A DNA stretch of 64,000 nt. Source: Margaritispora aquatica. Lineage: Eukaryota > Ascomycota > Leotiomycetes > Helotiales > Discinellaceae. The translations under genes and the position numbers were made by a program. The notes below the pieces were generated by a model that had not been told where the DNA came from, ran no database searches, and saw nothing but the letters and a program-made list of their open reading frames with translations. The stretch covers positions 2,195,831 through 2,259,830 of the forward strand of contig VJWN01000002.1 in the NCBI GenBank assembly GCA_007644065.1, given 5' to 3'. Below are positions 31,448-44,100 of this stretch, one piece after another; within the stretch, counting starts at the first letter, position 1, and each line of letters begins with the position of its first letter.

Positions 31448-33331
31448 CTTGAAAAAGCGAAAAGAAGAAGACTTGAGTTGCAAATTCAACACTTCAGTAG
31501 ATTGCAAATTATCTTGAAAACTTGAAGTCGAGGATAGGTAGTTTTATTTAAAGCAACATGACCTTTCGTTTGCGGACTTTCTGCTGGATGGCAATTGATG
31601 TCCAGGCCGAAGCCGACCGACTGCTCAGCCTTCCCTTTCGTAATCGTGCAGCTCTAGATTGCTTGTCAATAGACGAATGCGAAGGTGACTTAAGGTGAGA
31701 GAGTCCACAAGGCTACAAATAAGTCGATCCGCTAGAACTTTTCGATGATTGTGGAAGTCTTTACTGTACAGTACTTTACCCGTTCACGCGATTTCTCGAT
31801 TGTCTAAAGATTCTCGTGACATTCTAGACTTGAAAGCGTCATCGATTGTGAACTGACCAATCGTCGCTAGATTAGGTTAGTCAGAGCCACAGACTCGGTA
31901 ATACTTTCCAACCGATGGCCGATGCCCCGATGCCCCGATGCCCCAATTCTTCTACTGTCGATTTCATTAACACAAGGCTTAGCTGCCTTTCTACAAAGTG
32001 CTCCCTTTAAGGTTAAACTTTCATCTATCACCTTGAACAACATCACCGCATCTTTGATATCTTGGCTTCTTCATTTTCTATGTCAAGTATTACATTTGGA
32101 ATGAAAGTTACGACTTCAATTCCGCTTGATCTCGGAAAAGGACACGGTCATCGCTCAGAGACCACAAAACAAGCTCGCGCTGTCAAAATGCATCTGAATT
32201 GCTTCTTCCGTCGCGACAAACTCTCCATCTCACCATCTTGACAATGCGGCACGAAATGGTCCGAATAAACAGCAAAGAAAACGTGAGATGGCGAGGAAGC
32301 CCACATCATCTGTGGAGATTCAAACAGTTAGACAATGCCCTTTACAAACAAATGGAGCCTCGAAACGATCACCATCACTGTTTGGCCTCACTTCACATCA
32401 TCTGAATTTCTGAATGGGCGCTTTACATTGGAGTCGTCGAAGTTACGAGGAATCAGTTCCATAGAACCACCAGGATGGATCAGGATGGATTCCACCTGTC
32501 GTGCGTCAATCTTTCTTATTGGCTCCTTCAACGGTACCTGACAGCAAAGGGGGCTCAAATCACCTCGCTAAGCCGCCGAGTGAAACCCCAGATGTATGGG
32601 GATCCCATCGCCACGCTTCCAATTTGCTCTTTCGTCGCTGTGCACGTTGGACCATGTCAACTCTCTCACTCCCATGAGACCGACCGACCGTTTGGGCAAC
32701 GGGTCCGTCATATCACCAGCATCTAATGGTACCAGTGCCCATGTTTATGGCCCCTCGTTACCGAAACACCCTGTAGTACACTTGCACAATCTTCACCTTT
32801 CTCCTGCAATCGTGCCATGGACGTGGGCTAGGCTTGCGTTACTATTCTCAGACCCAGCGGCACTTTTCCTCTTGTTCTTGCATATCCTTCATCTCATCCG
32901 ATCTTTTGGACCCTCTTCTTCTAGTGGCATTTCGCGTTTCTCTTCAGAGTGGTTCTCTACTTGCTTTGCGCGGCTTTTGCTTTACCTTCGTACATTCGTT
33001 CCCTCACCTTGTCTTTGTTCACTCATTTCAATTTCTGATCATAGCGCCTCATGCTATCGGATCACCGCATTTCCAGCACCAACCTCGTTTCTTATTCCAT
33101 TTGATCTGAACTACCTTCTCGCATGCCCAAACTTCTGCTCGCCCGAGGTTCTTTCTATTCTACTCCGTAGCTGCAGGACACGCTCTTTTCGCCTTCCTTA
33201 CCAAGATCCGATCAACACACCCACGGCTGGTCTGTTGGACATTCATTTCTTGGCCTGAAGTACTCATTATCATCTGGATCGCCATCTATTGTATTGCATA
33301 AGGCGCCATATACCAATCTATAATATCAATC
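31448..33331. other. Long divergent upstream region
   Basis: This 1.9-kb stretch separates divergent genes. A GATGCCCC-type triplication lies at 31919-31943. From about 32700 to 33250 the plus strand is rich in C and T, which may be an extended leader of the secreted-protein gene. It contains a 220-codon frame (32596-33258) that resembles translated pyrimidine-rich DNA and that I do not accept as a gene. Confidence 0.4.
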
Positions 33332-35223
33332 ATGAGGAACGTTTTGTCGTCGTCGCTTGTACTGTTGGTTGGACTGGGCAGTGTAGTACAGGTATGCGGG
33401 ATCTTGAGAAGGTTCGTTGGGTTGTGCTGATGAGAGATAGGCTTATAATAATGCGCCACTCAAACATCCCTCAAGACGAGGAGGATTGGAGGATTTGCTA
33501 GGTGCACTGGAAGGAGCGAACAAGGGAAAGGAGGGGAAGGCAAAGACAGTCACAGTAACGAAAGCTGCAGTAGCATCGGTAGCCCCAGCAGCGGCAGCAA
33601 AGAATGCAACATGTGAGGCAATGAAGACGATCACGGAAACAGTAACGGTTAGCGGGACTGGAGGAGCGACTGGAGGTGGTGGAGGAGAAGGGTAAGCGAT
33701 GTGTTGATTTGAGCCTGAATATTACTGACTCTGTCAGTGGTTTACAACTATCCTTCGTCACAATGACATCGTTCGCAGAAGGACCTGCCCCTACGGTTAC
33801 AGTCACGCCTCTTCCTCTGATGATTACACAAGAAGTCACAGTTACAGTTTCGGGAAACAACGCAGTAGCAGCCGCACCCTCAGAGCCGGCAGGAATTAGC
33901 ATGCCTGGAGCCGTAGGAACTGGATCAGCACCCTCTGCTGCTAATGCCGGAGTGGGAAGCCCATCAAAAACGGCTGCTATCGTGAAGACTTCAGACCCAG
34001 CAGTTGGAGACGTCGGTATGTGTTGTCAACGAGATTTGACTTTTGGATGAGAGCTGATCATGATTAGCATCTGGCGCTCAAGCAGCAACTGCTGGTATCT
34101 CGATGCCAGGCGCCGTAGGAACAGCACCAGCAGCTGCGAATGCCGGAGCGGGAAGCCCAACCAAGACGGCTGCTATCGTGAAGACATCGGACCCAGCGGT
34201 TGGAGGCGTTGGTACGTATTTCATGTAAAATGGAGAATTGAGACACAGGCTGATATCAAATAGCTTCTGGAGCTCAGGGAGCAACAGCTGGTGTCTCGAT
34301 GCCAGCGGCCGTTGGAACTGCACCAGCAGCAGCTGTTGGTGGCTCCAATGGCGCCAAGAGTACAGCGGCTATCATCAAGAGCAACGATACAGGTGGAGTT
34401 GCAGGTATGTTTTGCTCTACATCATATGTTATACTTTAGCTAACAGATTGAAGCTCCTACGAGTGCCGCAGCAGCAGCACCGGCCGTTGGGTCTCCAGGA
34501 GGTATGGCATCTGGCACTGGAACTCTCCGACCAGATGGCTCATGTAATTGTGCTTGTCTTTGTGGACCAGGCTCCTTCAACAGTGTCGCAGCTGCTGGAG
34601 GCGTCCAAGGAACAACGATGACAACAATGACCTCCGCGGCACCAGCAAATGCAGCCTCTCTCAGCAGCGCAGCGATTGTCAAGCTCTCATCAGCTGCAGG
34701 AGGAGGAGCAGCTCCGGCTGTGGCATCTCAAGCTGTGGCACCCCAAGCGTCGTCTGCACTACCTAGCTCGATTGTTGCATCGTCTGTCCCATCAAGCATC
34801 GAAACCAAAATCACTGTCGCTGCAAGCCCATCGTTGCCACAATCAACTGCTGTTATTGCTCAACCTACAGCAACACCAGCCAATTCCGTCGCACCAGCTG
34901 CCCCTGCTGTAGCCAGCTCTTCTGCTCCAGCAACTCCCGCTCCTCCAATTCAAGAAAGCAAACCATCAACGAGTTCTCCTCCACCTGCTGTAGCCGAACC
35001 GACGCCAATCCCTACATCTACTCCTGCAGCCGAACCAGCAGCAGCCGCTGAGCCAACTTCTGCATCCCAAGCTTCTGTGATTGAACTTACAATAGCGAAT
35101 CCCAATGCAAATGCCGTCAAACCTACACCTGCCCTCGAGCCATTCGACATTGCCACTTTCTCCCTGTCATCAAATATTGTTCTGGGAAGCTTAGCGAAGA
35201 AGACGGCTGCTCCTGAGGCATGA
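33332..35223 (+). CDS. Secreted Ala/Ser/Thr/Pro-rich protein with duplicated exons
   Basis: Six exons, 33332-33391, 33441-33691, 33738-34015, 34068-34211, 34264-34404 and 34454-35223, coding for 547 residues. The first exon encodes a signal peptide (MRNVLSSSLVLLVGLGSVVQ). TVTVTK, TETVTVSG and EVTVTVSG repeats follow. The end of exon 3 and all of exons 4 and 5 code for one homologous unit of about 47 residues (GISMPGAVGT, then KTAAIVKTSDPAVG). Exon 6 has a Cys cluster (CNCACLCGPG), then a long Ala/Pro/Ser/Thr linker and a folded-looking tail. There is no GPI signal. I do not recognise the family; an extracellular or cell-wall role is inferred from composition. Confidence 0.72.
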
Positions 35224-35446
35224 GGAAGATTGCATAGATAGGCTGTGATTTTATATTAATAAGTGTAAGGTGAAATGCAATTGGTGTTCTGACCTAATTG
35301 AGTGGGCGTTCGAGGGAAAATACCAGCTTTGTGCGTGGGGCTTCGCTGTCGGCTTAGGGATCGAGTCCCGGCGACGCAAGCAAGGAAACTATTTGTAGAT
35401 ATACATTCACTTCATGAACAACACTGTACAAGACACTTTATCAATG
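35224..35446. other. Convergent intergenic region
   Basis: A short region between stops of convergent genes. A GGGATCGAGTCCC segment near 35357 resembles a tRNA T-arm but has no partner arms. Confidence 0.5.
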
Positions 35447-36412
35447 TCATCCATTCGCTTTAGTCGGTGCTTTGCTTGGTGTCTCCGTGACAGTCGTGTC
35501 CTGGGTTGTTGCTGGCGAAGCTCCAGCAGCGTCCTTGGCATCCCTCTCTCTCTTTGCTCGTTTCTCGGCTCGTTTACTTGGTGGAGGTGTGCTTTGAGGC
35601 GTGTCATCTACCTTTCGCTTGCCTTTCTTGCCGATGCCCTTTGCTGTTGTCGGCTGGGTCTGCATTGGAGCAGGAGGAGCCATACTCTGACCACCATCAA
35701 TCACATCGACCACACCTCGAAAACTACTCCTCTTCATTCCCTCATTAACCACAACCCCTCGTGGGTTGACACCGATACTCTCCACGCCTCTCTCCCTCTT
35801 CAGCCCCCACACACCTAGCAGATTCAGTACATCTGCCGGCGCCCTAGCCATAAGCACATTCTTCGCCTCGGAGCTCACAATCAGACCTCTGCCCCGCGTG
35901 CCTCGTATAATAGCCATGGCATTGCTTATGAAGTTCCTCCTTGAACTCGCATCATCTACGATAGCCTGCGAGTAGCACAGCTCGATCCTCACCCCGCGAT
36001 TGACAGCGGTCATGAGCTGCTTGGGCTTGAAGAAAAACGGATATCGTTGCGTCAAGTCCAGGGAGATGATCGAGTGCTCGGTGAGGGTATTGCATGCTGC
36101 CAGGTATGCCTTCTCTGTCGTGGGCCGCAGGGCGAGGATGTGGTATGCGGCTGAGAGGTTGGGCAGGCGGTGGTTTAGGGTTGGGTCGGCGATGGTGAGC
36201 GTGCAGCGGTGCAGGAGAATCGTTTTTGCGGGGATATTGGTGAATGAGGTTGGTGCTGGGATGGGATTGAGTATTTGTGCGGGAATTGGAGTGGGAACTG
36301 TGTGGTTTAGAGCGAGTGTGTCGTATCCTAATTCTGAGAGGAAGGAAATGGTTCGTTGGAGCTCTGAGGAAGAGAGGTTTGGAGACCAGGGAATATTGAG
36401 GTCGTAGAGCAT
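35447..36412 (-). CDS. RPP1: RNase P/MRP protein subunit Rpp1 (p30)
   Basis: Single exon, 321 residues. The amino end (MLYDLNIPWS) and GYDTLALNHTVP are typical of the p30 TIM-barrel-like fold. SIISLDLTQRYPFFFKPKQL and GVRIELCYSQAIVDDASSRR are the central conserved blocks, and LLGVWGLKRERG follows. The last 100 residues are basic and Pro/Thr-rich (GIGKKGKRK, KRAEKRAKRERD), suitable for nuclear targeting and RNA contact. The protein is a subunit of RNase P, which trims 5' leaders of tRNAs, and of RNase MRP, which acts on pre-rRNA. It is divergent from CK2 alpha. Confidence 0.9.
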   Translation of the reverse strand: MLYDLNIPWSPNLSSSELQRTISFLSELGYDTLALNHTVPTPIPAQILNPIPAPTSFTNIPAKTILLHRCTLTIADPTLNHRLPNLSAAYHILALRPTTEKAYLAACNTLTEHSIISLDLTQRYPFFFKPKQLMTAVNRGVRIELCYSQAIVDDASSRRNFISNAMAIIRGTRGRGLIVSSEAKNVLMARAPADVLNLLGVWGLKRERGVESIGVNPRGVVVNEGMKRSSFRGVVDVIDGGQSMAPPAPMQTQPTTAKGIGKKGKRKVDDTPQSTPPPSKRAEKRAKRERDAKDAAGASPATTQDTTVTETPSKAPTKANG

Positions 36413-36912
36413 TGTTGAGGGCTTGCGGGTTTTAAAGTGTTATGCCTTATGTGATGCTTGAGGTTTTGCCCGTATTCGTGATTCTTTCGACGTGGTAAAG
36501 AAATAGTTGACGCGCTTTCATAGAGTGAGTCTCTAAAGGTGCTTTCTCCAGAAAATTATATTCTGCCTTACATCCAAGGCTAAGATAGCCCACTTCGGGC
36601 GGTTCGTTCTGGTAAACACTAGCGCCATCGCGGGGCTCAAAGTCAGCCAACCTGAACTTGAACCTCTGCTCTGGGCCTCCCCTTCCGTCGTGATACCTCC
36701 ACTACCAGATCCCCTCGTACCCTACCGGTTACATTCCACGATTTCGGGCAGGGCAACAGATCTCCTGCTTTACCCTTTCACAAAAGTCACCTGCGACTCT
36801 CACGAAAATCCATTCTGCGCGAACGAACCCTGCGGCGAACTCTCACACAACACCAGCGGTCTCTATCCGTTTTGCGCGGTGCCTTGCCCTGCACAAGCAG
36901 GCTGGCTGCAAA
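36413..36912. promoter_or_regulatory. Bidirectional promoter region (RPP1 / CK2 alpha)
   Basis: 500 bp between divergent start codons. It is GC-balanced without an obvious TATA box. The downstream half includes the 5' leader of the kinase gene. Confidence 0.45.
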
Positions 36913-38291
36913 ATGGCGCGCGTCTACGCAGATGTCAATCAGCAGATGCCGCGTTCCTACTGGGACTACGACAGCGTGAACATTACCTGGGGCGTCCTGG
37001 AGAACTATGAAGTTGTGCGCAAGATCGGTAAGAATACCATACTTTCCCCCGCCTCTTCACCCCAGCCAAGATCTATATACTGACTCGACACTCCACTTGG
37101 GCAGGACGAGGAAAGTACTCCGAGGTCTTTGAGGGCATCAATGTGGTCAACTACCACAAATGCGTCATCAAGGTGCTGAAGCCGGTCAAGAAGAAGAAGA
37201 TCAAGCGGGAGATCAAGATTCTGCAGAACCTGTCCGGCGGCCCCAACATTGTCGCCCTGTTGGATGTCGTGCGGGACCAACAAGTAAATCATAAATTTCT
37301 TAGTTCCAGCCCCAGCATCTACCCTCAAGCGGGGAAAGTTGGCAGTTTCACTTCCTTCTTCAAACAAGAAGAGCATTCCATACCCACCACAGATGAAGAT
37401 CTGGACTCATTGCTGTTGCAGAGCAAAACCCCCTCCCTCATCTTCGAGTACGTCAACAACACCGATTTCCGATCGCTCTACCCCAAGTTCGTCGACTACG
37501 ATGTCCGGTACTACATTTTCGAGTTGCTCAAGGTAGGTTTCAATTCTGGTTGAGACTGTGTATTAGTTACTAATCATATTAGGCACTTGATTTCTGTCAC
37601 AGTAAGGGCATCATGCACCGAGACGTTAAGCCACACAATGTTATGATTGACCACGAGCAACGAAAAGTAAGGTTGTTGATTTTATGTCCGCGAGTCATGT
37701 CCTAACGCTGAGCAGTTACGACTTATTGATTGGGGTTTGGCCGAGTTCTATCACCAAGGTACTGAGTACAACGTCAGAGTCGCCTCGAGATACTTCAAGG
37801 GTCCTGAGCTTCTCGTCGACTTCCAAGAATATGATTACTCCCTGGATATGTGGTCATTGGGTGCCATGTTCGCTTCAATGATTTTCCGGAAAGAGCCATT
37901 CTTCCATGGAAACAGCAACTCGGATCAGTTGGTCAAGATTGCAAAGGTTTTGGGAACTGAAGATCTTTTTGATTACCTTGACAAGTACGATATTGAGTTG
38001 GATGCGCAGTATGATGATATCCTAGGTCGTTTCCCAAAGAAGAACTGGCACAGCTTTGTCAACTCTGAGAACCAGAGATTTGTGACGAACGAGGCCATTG
38101 ATTTCTTGGATAAGCTTCTCCGTTATGATCATCAGGTACGTTAAGCGAATTGAGAAACTTGATCATGCTAACAGTAATAGGAACGTTTGACAGCAAAGGA
38201 AGCAATGTCACACCCATTCTTCGCTCCAGTCAGAGAGGCCGAGGCCAGACAAGCACGCGGCAACCAACTGCCAGCCGCTTCATCAAGCTAG
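36913..38291 (+). CDS. Casein kinase II catalytic (alpha) subunit
   Basis: Six exons, 36913-37027, 37105-37283, 37422-37532, 37583-37666, 37716-38135 and 38181-38291, coding for 339 residues, the usual size. [14 protein letters not shown] is the glycine loop, [18 protein letters not shown] holds the catalytic lysine and the basic cluster special to CK2. [12 protein letters not shown] is the catalytic loop and [11 protein letters not shown] the CK2 form of the DFG segment. [13 protein letters not shown] and [14 protein letters not shown] follow. The kinase phosphorylates Ser/Thr near acidic residues in nucleus and cytosol and is essentially constitutive. No residue of the active site is missing. 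Confidence 0.96.
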
Positions 38292-39229
38292 ATTAAGATA
38301 CCCAAAATGCACATCCCTTTTACAACACAACGATCGCAAAACCAAAAACTTCTCTTCTTGCGGTCACGCATATTTAGAAGCACTACTCTTCCCATAGAGC
38401 ATTACTGGGAGGACTCAAATTGAGAAGAATCGTACGGGAAAACAAACGAATGGACTGATGGCTGCTATGGATGGTATGGAACTGAATGATAACTGAATTG
38501 AATGGATGGATGGGTGGTGCGGATACTAGGCGTTTATGAATGAATGTGTGAGAGTCAATGCGAGTGAGCGATCGATCGAGCGAGCATGCGAACAACCGAG
38601 TGAGATGGCAGATGATTGCGAGGATTACACGTCTCGCCCAACCAATTAACCCCCCCTTTTCTTCCTTTGTTGAGCGGGCGAATGAGATGTGAAATTGATG
38701 GTGCGAGGGATGGGGTATAGAGGGTAGAGGGAGGAGGGAGTGAGAAAGGGGTGTAGATAATGCATGCCTTGGTTTATTCAGTGATTAATTAGCATAAGGC
38801 TTGTCTTTATTTTCCACCCGTGTTTGTTTCTTGGTATGCTTACTCCCTTGCGTATCATTCGTAGCTTGGATGAATGTGGTGGCTGTAAGTCTTGTCTTGG
38901 GTAGGTACAACGTGGATGGCTCTAGGAATGCGGCAAGGTAGCGATTCCATGTGGTTGTGCGTGGGAAAGGGGTCGACACAAGTCGGTGCCATGCTTCAGA
39001 GCATATATCATGGAAGTATTCTCGATCACCGTTCGAAATCACTTGAATTCTTCTTCTAATGTAGATGTTCTGCTTGTTCACAGTCCATGCTCATCAGGAA
39101 CTCCAACCCATATACGCCTCCGTCTGCCCAGAGACAAATCCGCAGCCAAACGCCATCCTAAATCCCAAACCCAAACCCAATCTTATTGCCCGCCCTTCCC
39201 ATAAAGAAACATTCTTGCCCAGATCATGA
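38292..39229. other. Convergent intergenic region
   Basis: 938 bp between convergent genes. It has a stretch of ATGGATGG-like repeats (38450-38530) and GAGCGATCGATCGAGCGAG near 38565. No gene is supported. Confidence 0.5.
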
Positions 39230-40784
39230 TCATACACCCCTCCTCGTATTATTACTCGCCGCGTTAACATTACTAGCATGCGCTAGCAAGAACTTACAGC
39301 ACGTCAACGTATACTTGCACGCACGACTCCAGGCATCGTCCTGCGCAATGCCAAGCTTGATGCTGACGTCGCCGATCTTCTCGCCTTCGATACGATATGG
39401 CAGCGTCAAGCCGCGCCCGCTCTCGCGCTCCGCGAACTCGCCTAGCTGCCGCATGCACTCGAGAAACGCGACCATGGCATTGTCGAACCGGCGGTGCATG
39501 AATGTCAGTCCGAGTGGCATGTCGCCCGAGGAGTAGAGCTCCAGGATTGCTTTCTTGGGCGCGGGGACGGTTGTAGAGCCGCGTGTGTTGTGGGAAGTTA
39601 GACGTGATTGTGAGGGGAGGGATGGTGTCTCGTAGCGGATTATTCGAGATGTGGAACCCATGGGCTGGAGGTCGTAAGAGGCGAATTTGAAGCCGAGCTT
39701 GTCGGCTACAGTTTGTAATAGGAGGAGGGTGTGGCCCCATGCTGCGTTTATCTCTGGCCAGTCGACTGGGACGTTCGAGAGGCGGCCTAGACGCAGCCCA
39801 TTGATGGTGCCAAATCGACCGTCGTGTGAGATGCAGAAGGTGTCATTATAGACGTTCGTGCGGCCGAGTTTCTCGAGGAGCTGAGAGTCGTGATCGAATT
39901 GCAGGTTCACACTGTCTCGGATATTTTGGTATTCTGCAAGCTTCGTGGCAAAAGCGTTGCGCTCGCTCCAGAACTTCTCTTCTTCAATGTCGAGGGCTTG
40001 AGCTTCTTCTTCGAGCAGGGCAATTTCTTCATCTACTGCCTTCTTCTCCTTCTCTAGCTTCTTAAGCTCTTCTATGGCTGCCTCTTCTTCAGCTTGAGCT
40101 TTAGCAAGGGCCTCTTGTGATTCCTTGACTTCTTCTTCGGTGGGTATTTCGGCGTTGACCCGCTTGAGGTAGCTGACGTATGCATCTCGTTCTTTCGAGG
40201 CGGTTTCGAGGCGCTTTTGAAGGCCAGAGACCATGAGATCAGTGCATTCGATGCATATTGGGTGGTCTATATCTGATCTTGCCGACAAGATTTCAAAGAG
40301 TCTGGATGCTCGCTCCATGTCTTGGGATAAGGCTTTGCCTTCGTCATCTTGTGAGTTCTCCATGCTTGAACTGACATCCTGCTGCGGCCTCTTGGGTTTG
40401 GTATCTTCTGGTGACTTGACCACAGCTGCTGGCACAACTTGTGACTCCGTGAGCATGACAAAAGACATGGCTGGATTATTGTGGTTATTCCTCGCAGACT
40501 CTGGTTCTGATCTTGGTGGTACCTTAGCGGTACGTCGAAAGGCTGGCAAAGAGGCATTTTTAGAGACGCTGTCGTAGAGTTGTTTGCGCTCTTGGGGATA
40601 TGGTGGTCGAGAAGAAGCTATGTTTTTTGGTTGCGATTGCGATGATGCGCCTAATGATGTTAGTAGACAGTAATGTTTATTCTGCATAGATTCACTTGCC
40701 TACGAGCAGATCAAAAGCAGCTGGATTCAGATCCTCCAAGGAGTGATCCAGCTTCAACGGAGCTCGACATTTCTGGCAATGCAT
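39230..40784 (-). CDS. ATG6: Beclin/Atg6/Vps30 autophagy protein
   Basis: Two exons, 40784-40700 and 40650-39230, coding for 501 residues. Exon 1 encodes MHCQKCRAPLKLDHSLEDLN, the usual start with a CxxC. Residues about 185-290 form a long Glu/Lys/Ala coiled coil. The carboxy evolutionarily conserved domain follows (NVYNDTFCISHDGRFGTING to LTCCKFLLAH). Atg6 is a subunit of the Vps34 phosphatidylinositol 3-kinase complexes for autophagy and vacuolar sorting. The intron starts with GC (GTAG then GCAAGTG), a recognised minor class of donors. A GT donor four bases earlier would break the reading frame. It is divergent from the Scm3 gene. Confidence 0.93.
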
Positions 40785-41199
40785 TATGGCTGCCTGCCGT
40801 TTGGTTTTAGCTTAGGATGTGTATAGTATGCCGCATATTTTTCCAATACGGTACTATGAGTGTCCAGCAATAGAGTGAATGAAGTTTTTCTTTTTTCGTA
40901 TGGGTATGAACAAAAAAGTCGCGATGATGATGGTAAAGTTGTAAAGTTGGAGCATGGACATTTGATGTTCGGTCGATCAAGCTTCAGGGATCTAGACCTG
41001 CAGCCCCGCGTTGACACTTGACCTAAAGGGGCAGTATTTCAGTGGTGGTTGAATTGCCTTGCATTATTCGTCCCTGGCGCATCGCGAACAACATGAACAA
41101 CGCGACTGAGTACGAGGTCCCAATGAACTGCCGGAAGTCTGCGTAATCATGACAGTATCAATTCCCTAGCCAATTCCGAATTATACAAGATCTGCAACT
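40785..41199. promoter_or_regulatory. Bidirectional promoter region (ATG6 / SCM3)
   Basis: 415 bp between divergent start codons. No clear TATA box. Confidence 0.4.
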
Positions 41200-44100
41200 A
41201 TGGAACCACTCCCCAAAAGACAGCGGCTATTCGCTCCGGCGCATCGCGATTTTGCTCATGGATTCAATGCCCAACACGAATACTACAATGAAACGGCCGA
41301 TAGTGAAATGTTGGATGAGGAGGATGAGGAAATTGAAGACGAGCCGGAAGTAGAGGACGATCCGGAAGCGGAGCTCCAGCAGAGGAGAGCACGATTGGAC
41401 TACAAACTGAAGTCAACATTCGAGGCAATCTTTGAGAAATACGGAAAGGACTTCGACGGAGTTGGAGATGAGATTGATCTTGCGACAGGGGAGATCTTGG
41501 TTAATAATGGGCATTTAAGTAAAATGCAAGACGAGAGGGACGCCGGAGATGTAAGCAGGGCCCGGAATGCACTGCGGGCGTTTACAGCAGAGCCAGACGA
41601 CCTGGCAAGTTCATCTGTGGAAGAGGCAGAATTGCTGGATGAAGAGGACGATGATGAAGATGAAGATGAAGATGAATATACGAGTGAGGATGATATGGTT
41701 GACGACGATATGATATTGCGTGGATTTGCTAAAGCGAATCGTTTCGTGCAAGCCGAACCAGAGATGGAGGCATCTGCTGAACCTCTCCAAAAGGAACGCA
41801 ATTATGAGAAGACTCGTCGACCAAGTCTGAAAGAAAATATGTTACCTTCACGTTCTGAAATTCTGTTGCAATTTGGACCTCAGCTGGGACCGCACATTGC
41901 TGAATTTATCACTCAACAACAGGTTCCAGATAGCCCAGTACCGGATGATAGTCACATAGAACCAGCTTGGAGAGTGCCTAAGATACCATCGTCCAAGCCC
42001 TCTAAGCGTCCAGTCAAGAAACCGGTTGTACTATTGCCAGAACCGCAACGATCACCCTCTCCAGAGGCTGGGGCTTCAATTTGGGCTCCAGCCAAGTCTC
42101 AGAGCCGTCGAGCTCCCAAAAAGCTTAATGAAGCTTTCACGATAGACCCACTCAGCGAAGCTATGGGTTTTGGATATGATGAGGTTCCAGAGTTAGCACC
42201 GAAGAGGAGTCGGAAGGCTTTTAGTGCTCAAGATGATCAAATCCTGCTTAAATTTGCAGAACAGGCACGTCGCCAAAACCTTGAGTTGAGTTCTATAAGT
42301 ACCTGGCGGCGCCTTGAGGCAATAGTAAGTTTTGAGAAGATGCTAAGTCGTCACCAATTGCTAAAGTTAATAGCATCCTGGTCACTCAAGCGCTTCATGG
42401 AAATCACGATACAACCTGAAATTTACCTACTTATGGCCAAATGAAGCCGAAGAGCTAGAATCCTCAGAGACCTCAATTGATACAACTCATAGAATAGATC
42501 AGCCTAACTCAGTAGTAGGCCGGTCTGAGCCTCCACGCCCCAAAAGACCGCCTGTTCAGAGTCGTCCGACCCGGATTCGGAAACCTGCCGAGAAAGACTC
42601 AAGGATTATGAGCTGGTCCCAGGCTGTTGATGCTATAGAATCGGTGGATCCTGATCTACATGCCGGCTTTCTCGAGGACTCTAGGATGATGGAGGATGAC
42701 ACGTCACTAGAACAAACACTCTCTTCGTCTTTTCATCAGGATGGTGGCTCGCGTTCTGACCCAGTGCCTCAAATGGCGCCTCACCGTCCTGTGTCTCGTC
42801 GAATATCAAGTTCTCACCACCGGGGAAATGTTACGTCTGATTTTATGATTGGGAACATTCCTTTGGGTTCCAGTCAAAATATGATTCCTTGTGCACCTTG
42901 CCCTCATGCAGATTGCAGGTTATTGTCGTCAAATGTGTATAGGCTTCAGCGCCAAGAAGATGAAGACCTCTCAGAAATGTGTCTGCATCTGTTCCATCAA
43001 CATCATACCACTCCATTTCCATGTGGCGAGGTCAAATGTCCCCGCAAGGGTGAAGAAGGCTTCTTTATGCAAGTAGATCTTGTAAGGCATGTGAGACTGT
43101 CGCATCCTAATGCTGGTGCGTTACAAAGACTTCGGGGTCGTGTCAACCCAGAATTACTAGATGCTCATGTTGAGCTTGCAAGGCCACATGAAGTTGTCGA
43201 TCCACATCCCAAATTAAACAAGCAGACAGACTCTGATTTCATGTCACCGTCTCAAGGCCGTGACACCAGACCTTCAAGCAATCCACATGTATCTTCAAGT
43301 TCCGGTGGAGATCGAACTATAACTCCTCGGATGAGGAGTGGCACCGTTCGAGGTGCTGAGTCAACTCCAATGACGAGTATATCATCTATGATGGTCCACC
43401 CATCGTCTGGCACTACAGTCCTGCCAATAAGGAATAGTCAGCCACTGGAAAGTCCTCCCTCCTCTCGAGCTAACAACCCGACGGCAAGTACATCTAGAAG
43501 GTACAATTCATTGTCCATCACACCAGCTCAGGTTTTGGGTGCAGGAGACCTATCAGATCCATTCGGCAGTGATCCTGCTCGAAGTAGCTTACCCACTCCT
43601 CAGGCTTCACTCATCAGATCACTTGGCCCATCCTCTGCTTTACCTAGGAAAGCTATCAATATGAGATCTAATGAGGCAATGCAGCAGTCTGCAATCGATA
43701 CTCATAGTGAACCGAGACCAAGAGCTTCTCAACCGGCAATAATACCAGATTCTCAAGCCTCGATTAGCAGTCTTCCATCTAGTTCTTTTGACTCACAACC
43801 GAAGCCTAAGACTACACAAGCTGCTAGAGTTCCAGAGTCGTTCTTCAGGCCAATTGATCCATCTTATCTGTTTTCGGATGAGGAAGATGAGCCAGTCACA
43901 AAACCAGCAGTTGTCAGAACTCATGAAAAACCACCTGTCTTGCCACAACCTGCAGTCGAATCTGCAGCCAAATTCAATGGCAAACAGGTTACGAAAGCCA
44001 AGGCATCTACATTACCAACAAAGCAACCTCAGGTTTTGTCACCCTTTAAATCAATTTCGCGAGTTCAAGCTATCAAAGCTAGTGCTGCAAAACACATTTC

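Noticed and set aside
32596..33258. 220-codon plus-strand frame
   Set aside because: It translates a C/T-rich leader into a Leu/Ser/Pro/Phe-biased sequence with no motif or splice context, and it lies directly upstream of a gene with a clear signal-peptide start.
35328..35382. tRNA-like segment with GGGATCGAGTCCC and possible TGCGT/ACGCA pairing
   Set aside because: Only about 50 bases separate the outer arms, the T stem has a mismatch, and no anticodon arm is present. At most it is a chance hairpin in a 3' untranslated region.
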